Assembly: GCA_963169745.1 (NCBI GenBank)
Contig: CAUJCU010000021.1
Span: 186,001 to 250,000, forward strand
Length of the DNA: 64,000 nt
Direction: 5' to 3'
From: Bacteroidota bacterium
GTDB taxonomy: Bacteria; Bacteroidota; Bacteroidia; UBA4408
In this document: in pieces, positions 28,129 to 34,512 of the stretch
Numbering within the stretch: the first letter of the stretch is position 1
Layout of the letters: the number at the start of each line of letters is the position of its first letter
Notes under the pieces: model-generated
What the model was told of the DNA's origin: nothing
Seen by the model: the letters and a program-made list of their open reading frames with translations, nothing else
The model's database searches: none
Position numbers and translations under genes: made by a program

Positions 28129-29060
28129 TACAAAAAGAAAGAACATACTTCCAACCTCATTCTGCTGAAGAGGCTGTTAACATTGCACATAAACATGAAA
28201 ACGAGTCATGCTTTATTGCCGGTGGAACAGATGTAATGGTTAATAAGTTTCAAGGGAATAATGAATTTTCTTGTTTTATTGATATTACCGGTATTTCTGA
28301 AATGAAACAAATTTCGGTACAGGATAATTATTTAAAAATAGGTTCTTTAGTTACACTTGACAACATAACGAAACATACCCAAATAAAAAATAATTTTCCT
28401 TTATTAATACAGGCAGCTAATGCTATAGCCTCTCCTGTTATCAGAAAAACGGCTACTGTTGGGGGTAATTTACTTTGCGAAAACCGCTGTGTATATTACA
28501 ATCAGAGCACCTGGTGGCGTGAAGCTGTTGGACACTGCCTTAAATGCGATGGTGATATATGTATTGCCACTGGAGGTAAAAAAAATTGCTTCTCAAAATT
28601 TGTTTCCGACTTGGCTGTTGCATTGATTTGTATGGATTCCAACATTGAGGTTGTGGAACATGGTGGAAGCTATATTGCTCCATTAGAAAACTTGTATAGC
28701 GGTGATGGTGTAAACCCTCATAAACTAAAAAAATCAACACTAATTAAATATATTCATATTCCCTTGCAGCAAGACTTTCGGTTTGCATTTAAAAAACTGC
28801 GCCAACGCGAAAGTATGGAATTTAGTTCATTAACTACTGCTGTTACAAGAAATAAACACGGCAAAATAAAAATTGTACTTGGAGGTGTTGATCCACGTCC
28901 TGTTGTTGTTGAAGGCACTCATGGCAATAATGAACAAGATTTAATTAAACAAGCTGTAAAGAAAACAAGAATCGTAGATAACGATGTATTCTCACGCCAA
29001 TATCGTAAAGATATGATTAGTGTTTTTCTAAATCAAAGCTTTCAAGAAATTGCTGTTTAA
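28125..29060 (+). CDS. hcrB: 4-hydroxybenzoyl-CoA reductase FAD/[4Fe-4S] subunit (HcrB-like)
   Basis: 311 residues, FAD-binding CO-dehydrogenase-flavoprotein fold: FIAGGTDVMVNK and TATVGGNLL bind FAD. The diagnostic feature is an inserted loop with Cys122, Cys138, Cys146 and Cys155 around CVYYNQSTWWREAVGHC. As I recall, the Thauera enzyme binds its extra [4Fe-4S] cluster at Cys122/138/146/155, an exact match in number and spacing. This insert separates 4-hydroxybenzoyl-CoA reductases, which run backwards with ferredoxin electrons, from xanthine dehydrogenases. It is coupled to the Mo subunit by a 4 bp ATGA overlap. Confidence 0.88.
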   Translation: MIQKERTYFQPHSAEEAVNIAHKHENESCFIAGGTDVMVNKFQGNNEFSCFIDITGISEMKQISVQDNYLKIGSLVTLDNITKHTQIKNNFPLLIQAANAIASPVIRKTATVGGNLLCENRCVYYNQSTWWREAVGHCLKCDGDICIATGGKKNCFSKFVSDLAVALICMDSNIEVVEHGGSYIAPLENLYSGDGVNPHKLKKSTLIKYIHIPLQQDFRFAFKKLRQRESMEFSSLTTAVTRNKHGKIKIVLGGVDPRPVVVEGTHGNNEQDLIKQAVKKTRIVDNDVFSRQYRKDMISVFLNQSFQEIAV

Positions 29061-29113
29061 ATAAAAAATTAAAAAAATACGACAATGTTTAACCTACTAA
29101 ATTCAGTACAACT

Positions 29114-29656
29114 ATGAATCCAATCACAACACTTTACCAGGAACATGCTATTATTGTTGATGCCGTTGAAGTGGCCCGAGAGGCCGAGAAATTAATTGAA
29201 AAGGATAACGAAGCCTATCTTCAAACAATGAAGTTGTTACTTCACTTTTTTAGAGTTTATTCCGATCAATATCATCATCATAAAGAGGAAGAGATTTTAT
29301 TTCCTGAAATGAACAAAAAGAATGAACTGCTTGAAGATGGGGTAGTAAAAGAGATGTTTGAAAATCATGAAGACTTTCGTAACATGATTAATACGATTGA
29401 AAATCATCTCAACACCGGAGAGTATGTAAAAGCGCAACAACAACTTCAAAATTATACAGAAGCTCTGCTTGACCATATTGCAGTTGAAAATGATGAAGTT
29501 TTCCAGATGGCTGAAACCCTTTTTGATGAAAGCGAACTAGAGCGAATATACTTCCGTTTTGAAGATTGCGACCGCGAAATAGGAGAGCAGCAGAAAACTG
29601 ATTTGGTGAATCAGTTAAGAGAAATAAAAGCTACATTAATGTATTCGCAGGCGTAA
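29114..29656 (+). CDS. hemerythrin/HHE-domain protein
   Basis: 180 residues, four-helix bundle with di-iron ligands: LYQEHAIIVDAV, YHHHKEEEILFPEM, FENHEDFRNM and LLDHIAVENDEVF. Such proteins bind O2, NO or iron. As last gene of the hydroxybenzoyl-CoA reductase operon (53 bp after hcrB) it may scavenge oxygen near O2-labile enzymes or pass an oxygen signal. The role is inferred from position. It converges on the Crp/Fnr gene. Confidence 0.82.
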   Translation: MNPITTLYQEHAIIVDAVEVAREAEKLIEKDNEAYLQTMKLLLHFFRVYSDQYHHHKEEEILFPEMNKKNELLEDGVVKEMFENHEDFRNMINTIENHLNTGEYVKAQQQLQNYTEALLDHIAVENDEVFQMAETLFDESELERIYFRFEDCDREIGEQQKTDLVNQLREIKATLMYSQA

Positions 29657-29680
29657 AAAAAGAATGAGTAGAACTCTGTA

Positions 29681-30403
29681 CTAATCGGAAAGATTAGCAA
29701 CTTTGATGAGTTCCTTATTGTCAAGAACTTGAATTCTTTTTCCAACTAAAGCAATAATACGACTTTTATGTAGGTCAGATAAAGCCCGAATAGTTGATTC
29801 TGTTGTCGTACCTGCAATGTTACCAATACTTTCACGAGTAAGAATGGTGTTGATGGTGGTATTATCCTGCTCCAACCCAAAAAATTCTTTGAGCATCAAA
29901 ATAGTTTCAGCAATACGTTCTTTAACTTGTTTTTGAATCATATTTACTGCTTTTTGTTCCGCTTGTTTTAAATCTAAAGAAAGCAAACGAATAATTTGAG
30001 CCGACAATGCCGGGTTGCTGACAATTTGACTCTGATAAGCCGATTTTGGGAAAAAACAGAGTTCTGTATCTTCAATAGCTGTGGCCGATGCATGATACTT
30101 GTCATCACTTAATAAGGCACGATAGCCTATTACACTTCCTTTTTTTGCAAAACGCAGTATCTGTTCTTTTCCTGCGCTTCTAAATTTGTGAACTCTTACT
30201 TTTCCTGAGTATATACAATATAAACCCTGCGGATATTTTCCCTCCTCAAAAATGGTTTCTCCTTTTTTATACAAATGGTGCGTCTTACTTTGTGATAAAA
30301 AACTCAATTCATTATGATCAAGCACACAAAAAATAGAATAACATAGCGATTCACATTTTTCACAAGGTGGAATTCTACTCGATAAGTCAGGAAAAACTTT
30401 CAT
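29681..30403 (-). CDS. Crp/Fnr-family regulator with N-terminal cysteine cluster
   Basis: 240 residues. N-terminal Cys14, Cys17, Cys21 and Cys26 (CEKCESLCYSIFC) precede a cyclic-nucleotide-type beta-roll (about 28-150: KGETIFEEGKYPQGLYCIYSGKVRV). A dimer helix and a winged HTH follow (about 168-232: ESIGNIAGTTTESTIRALSDL). The recognition helix keeps the Glu and Arg of FNR (E-x-x-x-R), fitting the TGAT/ATCA core of the two palindromes flanking the island. The cysteines suggest an O2-sensitive [4Fe-4S] cluster. Predicted role: activates the bcr/hcr/had operons without oxygen. A degenerate TTATTTTG -7 lies at 30464-30471 on the minus strand. Confidence 0.85.
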   Translation of the reverse strand: MKVFPDLSSRIPPCEKCESLCYSIFCVLDHNELSFLSQSKTHHLYKKGETIFEEGKYPQGLYCIYSGKVRVHKFRSAGKEQILRFAKKGSVIGYRALLSDDKYHASATAIEDTELCFFPKSAYQSQIVSNPALSAQIIRLLSLDLKQAEQKAVNMIQKQVKERIAETILMLKEFFGLEQDNTTINTILTRESIGNIAGTTTESTIRALSDLHKSRIIALVGKRIQVLDNKELIKVANLSD

Positions 30404-30593
30404 AACACATCATTAAGGTTGTTAGTATTTATCTTTAAACAGATTCTAAAAATTGCAATTAACCAAAATAAATTTTTAGTTTTTTACTCATTTTCTAATG
30501 TAAAATCTAAAATTATTCTCTAAAGTTAATAAACTTTTTAATCATTTCCATCAAATATCAAAAAATTAAAGCATTGAATTTTACCCCTAAAGC

Positions 30594-30607
30594 ATGATGA
30601 ACATCAT
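30594..30607. promoter_or_regulatory. FNR-type operator upstream of bcrD operon
   Basis: ATGATGAACATCAT is a perfect palindrome with the same arms as the site at 23065. It lies in the 303 bp spacer (30404-30706) between the Crp/Fnr gene and bcrD. Its centre is 30.5 bp upstream of the -7 element at 30631, fitting class II activation of the bcrD operon. It is ~190 bp from the regulator's own start, so autoregulation is less likely. Nothing else was recognised in this spacer. Confidence 0.7.
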
Positions 30608-30630
30608 AAAATATTAGGCATTTAGGCTGT

Positions 30631-30638
30631 TACTTTAC
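30631..30638 (+). promoter_or_regulatory. weak -7 element for bcrD operon (TACTTTAC)
   Basis: TACTTTAC matches the fixed positions of TAnnTTTG at 4 of 6 (final TG replaced by AC). It is supported mainly by its position relative to the operator. A weak promoter is what a strongly activator-dependent operon would need. Transcription would start near 30643, leaving a ~64 nt leader. Confidence 0.4.
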
Positions 30639-30706
30639 CTAAAATATTTTCAGAAAATAGGGCTCAACTTGGTATTATCCACAAAAATTATCAGTTAAAA
30701 ATTTAA

Positions 30707-31558
30707 ATGCTACAAAATATGGAAGAAAAAACGTACACCATGGGAATTGACGTTGGTTCCAACTTTATTAAGTTGGTGCTGGTTGATTATGATAGTCAAT
30801 CAAAAATTATTGATAAGCATACTGAGAAAATTAGAAAACGAAACCCTACTCAAGTTGCTGATGAGATGATCCAGAATATGCTGAACAAACACAAACTCAA
30901 GTATGAAAACATTGCATATCTTGCCTCAACGGGTGAAGGAGATTTGGTAAAACGCAAACGAGGCCATTTTTATGGAATGACAACTCATGCCAAAGGAGCA
31001 AACTTCTTTTTCCCCGATGGGCGTACTATTGTTGATATGGGTGCCTTGTATGTAAGAGCCATAAAGGTTTCACCAGATGCCCGGGTTGAGGACTATAAAA
31101 TGACCGGGCAATGTGCCTCCGGTTCAGGTCAATTTGTTGAAAATATCTCGCGTTATCTTGGGTTATCTATCGAAGAGGTGGGTGATGTTTCACTCCAATC
31201 AGATACGCCTGAAGTTTCCTCCGGAATTTGTGCTGTACTGGCAGAAACGGATGTCATCAATATGGTATCTCGAGGTATCTCTACACCCAATATTATTAAA
31301 GGTATCCATATTTCAATTGCCAACCGAATTATTAAACTGTTAAGTTCATTAAAGGCCGAGTCACCAATTATTTTAACAGGAGGTATGGCCTTAAACAAAG
31401 GTATGATGCAAGCCATAGAAGAACAATTGGCCGAATCAGGTAAAAAGTTTGATATAAAGACACATCCTGATGCTATTTATGCTGGTGCCATAGGTGCTGC
31501 ATTATGGGGAGGATACCGCCACTTCAAACTAAAAGAAAAACAATCAATGGCTGTATGA
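30707..31558 (+). CDS. bcrD: benzoyl-CoA reductase ATPase subunit D (BcrD/BadG-like)
   Basis: 283 residues, the same length I recall for Thauera BcrD. ASKHA ATPase with GIDVGSNFIKLVLVD, STGEGD, and [4Fe-4S] ligands Cys136 (TGQCASGSGQF) and Cys175 (SSGICAVLAETD). The phosphate-2 motif reads VDMGALYVRAI instead of DIGGQDTKAI, a variation I associate with the BcrD/BadG type. It pairs with BcrA to share one cluster and drive electrons with ATP. It is first gene of a nine-gene operon, separate from bcrCBA. The alternative start ATG 30722 cannot be excluded. Its stop overlaps the ligase start (ATGA). Confidence 0.85.
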   Translation: MLQNMEEKTYTMGIDVGSNFIKLVLVDYDSQSKIIDKHTEKIRKRNPTQVADEMIQNMLNKHKLKYENIAYLASTGEGDLVKRKRGHFYGMTTHAKGANFFFPDGRTIVDMGALYVRAIKVSPDARVEDYKMTGQCASGSGQFVENISRYLGLSIEEVGDVSLQSDTPEVSSGICAVLAETDVINMVSRGISTPNIIKGIHISIANRIIKLLSSLKAESPIILTGGMALNKGMMQAIEEQLAESGKKFDIKTHPDAIYAGAIGAALWGGYRHFKLKEKQSMAV

Positions 31559-33297
31559 TGTTGTATCTTGAATCGGATAAAAAATTAGGCACTGTTGTTC
31601 ACAATATTGCTACGCTGCTAGAAAGAAATTCTATTCTTTTTGCTGATAAAATGATTTATGCCGAAAAGCATAACGGCAATTACAAAGGAATAACTTGGAA
31701 GGACTTTTATAAGAATGTTCAGAATATTGCCGGAAACCTGAAAAGGCATGGATTTGAAAGTGGGGATAAAATGATGGTGTATTCTCCTAATAGGCTCGAA
31801 ATGTTGGAAATGGAAATGGCTGTAATGGCCTCTGGAGGCATCAGCGTTCCTATCTTTGCCTATTTTCATACCGAAACAGCAACCTTGCTTTTTAAACATT
31901 CAGATGCAAGATTTATTGCCGTTGCAGGTGATTTACAGTATAACAGAATAAGACACTTACAACCAGAAAAATTAATTTTGTTTGACAAATTAGAAACATC
32001 GGATAAAAATATTCTCTTTTTTGATGCATTGCTAGCAGATACTCCACAGGCAAAGGATGCCTTGGTTTTTGATGCACCCCCTGATGCTATTTGTCTCAAT
32101 ATGTACACCTCCGGCACTATGGGCACCCCTAAATGTGTACAACTTACACATCAAAATATTCTTTCACAGCAGGCTGCACTTGGGCAAATATGGAATCTTG
32201 ACGAGCATGACCGTTTTCTCTCATATTTGCCGTGGCACCACAGCTTTGGTGGAATTTTTGAACGATTTTCAGCACTTTACAATGGCGCTACGATATACCT
32301 TGAATCCAGCTATGGTAAAGACCCAAAAGAAATTATGACTAACTGGAAATTAATTCAACCAACTTTGTTTTTAAGCGTTCCCAAAGTTTATCAATCGCTT
32401 GTTGATCTAGCTAAATCAGATTCTGAAATTGAAAAACTGTTTTATCATTCAGGATTAAAATTTGTATTTACAGCTGCCGCTCCATTGCCTTCAAACATTT
32501 CAGCTGAATTTGAAAAACGCAATGTTTCCGTAGTCGAAGGATGGGGGCTTACAGAAACCTCTCCGTGCTGTACGCTAACCGATCCGAGTATTAAACGAGA
32601 AAATGGCGTAGTAGGAAAACCAATACCGGGAGTGCGTATTCGCGTTACTGATGATGGTGAAATTGAAGTGAAAGGTCCTCATGTTATGAAAAGTTATTAC
32701 CATAATAATGAAGCCAACAGTACAGCTTTTACACCAGATGGTTGGTACCGTACCGGAGATGTTGGGCAAATTGTAGATTCAGGTTTAAAATTAATTACTC
32801 GTAAGGACAGAATATTTAAACTTACCAATGGCGAAAAAGTTATTCCAACCGAAATGGAAGCATTGATACAAGCAAAATGTCACTATATCACTTTTGCTAT
32901 GATTGTTGGTGAAGGTTCAGAATACCCTGTGGCATTATTATTCCCGAATAAAAAAGCCTTAGATCATCCTAATTATGAACTGTCGCCCGAAGAAGGATGC
33001 TTTTGTCCGAGAAGCCTTAATGAGTTGGGGAAATGCCTGCATGGTTGCTTGCATGACACTAATTGCGGACTGGCACAGAAGTTCTCTAAGATAAAATACG
33101 CCATGGTAATTGACGATGAGTTGAGTATTGAAAACAATACACTCACGCCATCTATGAAAGTGGCTCCCAAGAAAGTAATGGAAGCTTATAAAGCACATAT
33201 CGAAAATTTATATGGAGCTAAGAACAAAATAAGCGAAGAAGTTTACGTAATTAGACTTGATACCGAAGAGAAAATAAACAAAAAAATTGAAATTTAA
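31555..33297 (+). CDS. AMP-forming acyl-CoA ligase with cysteine-rich insert
   Basis: 580 residues from ATG 31555, which overlaps bcrD by 4 bp. ANL-superfamily signatures: MYTSGTMGTPKCVQLTH (P-loop-like A3), EGWGLTETS (A5), GWYRTGDVG (A7), KDRIFKLTNGEKVIP (A8). The C-terminal domain ends with LTPSMKVAPKKV carrying a likely catalytic Lys. It probably activates benzoate or 4-hydroxybenzoate with ATP and CoA, feeding the pathway. Overall it looks closer to long-chain acyl-CoA ligases than to classical benzoate-CoA ligases, so another carboxylate is possible. Odd feature: Cys482, 484, 494, 498 and 504 cluster in a C-terminal-domain insert (CFCPRSLNELGKC, HGC, TNC). Confidence 0.82.
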   Translation: MMLYLESDKKLGTVVHNIATLLERNSILFADKMIYAEKHNGNYKGITWKDFYKNVQNIAGNLKRHGFESGDKMMVYSPNRLEMLEMEMAVMASGGISVPIFAYFHTETATLLFKHSDARFIAVAGDLQYNRIRHLQPEKLILFDKLETSDKNILFFDALLADTPQAKDALVFDAPPDAICLNMYTSGTMGTPKCVQLTHQNILSQQAALGQIWNLDEHDRFLSYLPWHHSFGGIFERFSALYNGATIYLESSYGKDPKEIMTNWKLIQPTLFLSVPKVYQSLVDLAKSDSEIEKLFYHSGLKFVFTAAAPLPSNISAEFEKRNVSVVEGWGLTETSPCCTLTDPSIKRENGVVGKPIPGVRIRVTDDGEIEVKGPHVMKSYYHNNEANSTAFTPDGWYRTGDVGQIVDSGLKLITRKDRIFKLTNGEKVIPTEMEALIQAKCHYITFAMIVGEGSEYPVALLFPNKKALDHPNYELSPEEGCFCPRSLNELGKCLHGCLHDTNCGLAQKFSKIKYAMVIDDELSIENNTLTPSMKVAPKKVMEAYKAHIENLYGAKNKISEEVYVIRLDTEEKINKKIEI

Positions 33298-33299
33298 TT

Positions 33300-34508
33300 A
33301 TGTACGAAATAAAAGCCACACAGCAGTTAAAAAAACTCATGCGTGATTATTTTACGAGTATGAGCAAACCGGTAGCGTGGTGTACTAGTGTTGGTCCTGC
33401 CGAACTGTTACGGTCATTTGGATTTGATGTATATTTTCCTGAAAACCACGGTGCTTTATTAGGGGCAACCCGAACAGCTATGGATTATATCCCTGCTGCT
33501 GTTCAATGCGGATATTCCGGACATGTATGTTCCTACACAACTAGCGATATAGGCGCTTTTCTTAGCGGCAAAACACCTTTGCAGAAACAATACGGAATGG
33601 AAGGTATTCCTAAACCCGATTTGATTGTATATAATACGAATCAATGCCGCGAAGTTCAGGACTGGTTTAACTTTTACGCAAAACACTTTAATTGTCCGGT
33701 TGCTGGTATTCAGCCTCCTCGACATATAGATGAGGTATCAAAAGAAGAAACAGACTTAGTGGTGCAACAGTTTAAAAAGATAATTCCTGCTTGCGAAGAA
33801 GTCAGTAAAAAGAAATTTGATATTGATCGCTTCAGAGAAACTATTAAGCTAAGTAAAGAAGCTACTATGCTTTGGCAACAAGTACTCAAAACAGCAATTG
33901 CATCTCCTGCTCCAATCAGTTTTTTTGATGGTGTTATTCACATGGGGCCAATTGTTGTACTTCGTGGTACGCAGCAAGCTAAAGATTATTACCAGTTGCT
34001 GCTTGATGAGCTTACACAAAACATTATGGATAAGAAAGGAGTTGTAAAAAACGAACAATGTAGAATATTCTGGGAAGGTATGCCTATTTGGGGAAAAATC
34101 AGAATGTTGTCAGACTTGTTTACACAGAATAACAGCGTTGTTGTGGCTTCTACGTATTGCAACAGTTGGATTTTTGACGAGTTTGATGAGCGAAACCCAT
34201 TTGAATCTTCAGCACTTGCATACACTAAAATATTTATCAACAGAAGCGAAAAAGCAAAGATGCAAATGCTTAAAAGCTGGATGGACGAGTATCACTGTGA
34301 TGGAATTGTTTTTCATGATTCTAAAACTTGTCATAATAACTCCAATGCGAAATTTGGGATGCCTCAGCGCATGAAAGAAGAAACCGGAATTCCGTATTTA
34401 ATTGTAGAGGGCGATTTATGCGATTTGCGTTTTTTCTCAGAAGGGCAAAGTATAACTAAAATAGAAACATTCATAGAGCAGATTGAAAGCTCAAAAATTA
34501 AAATTTAA
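33300..34508 (+). CDS. additional BcrB/HgdB-family protein (2-hydroxyacyl-CoA dehydratase-like)
   Basis: 402 residues of the same family as BcrB and BcrC. Candidate cluster cysteines are Cys70 and Cys77 (QCGYSGHVCSYTTSD) and Cys116 (YNTNQCREVQDWF). Other blocks are IFWEGMPIWGKIRML, ASTYCNSWIFDEF and FHDSKTCHNNS. It starts 2 bp after the ligase stop and is followed 4 bp later by the PanE::ATPase fusion. It is a third member beyond the two subunits needed for a reductase. It could be an alternative reductase subunit, half of a dehydratase whose activator is the fusion, or a scaffold. Family certain, role open. Confidence 0.8.
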   Translation: MYEIKATQQLKKLMRDYFTSMSKPVAWCTSVGPAELLRSFGFDVYFPENHGALLGATRTAMDYIPAAVQCGYSGHVCSYTTSDIGAFLSGKTPLQKQYGMEGIPKPDLIVYNTNQCREVQDWFNFYAKHFNCPVAGIQPPRHIDEVSKEETDLVVQQFKKIIPACEEVSKKKFDIDRFRETIKLSKEATMLWQQVLKTAIASPAPISFFDGVIHMGPIVVLRGTQQAKDYYQLLLDELTQNIMDKKGVVKNEQCRIFWEGMPIWGKIRMLSDLFTQNNSVVVASTYCNSWIFDEFDERNPFESSALAYTKIFINRSEKAKMQMLKSWMDEYHCDGIVFHDSKTCHNNSNAKFGMPQRMKEETGIPYLIVEGDLCDLRFFSEGQSITKIETFIEQIESSKIKI

Positions 34509-34512
34509 GAAT

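Noticed and set aside
25324-29060. Xanthine dehydrogenase or CO dehydrogenase
   Set aside because: XdhC and MobA neighbours suit these too, but the FAD subunit carries the four-Cys [4Fe-4S] insert specific to 4-hydroxybenzoyl-CoA reductase, and no purine genes are nearby.
29681-29697. CTAATC/GATTAG inverted repeat at the end of the Crp/Fnr gene as a terminator
   Set aside because: It lies inside the coding sequence including the stop codon, has a 6 bp AT-rich stem and no T-tract.
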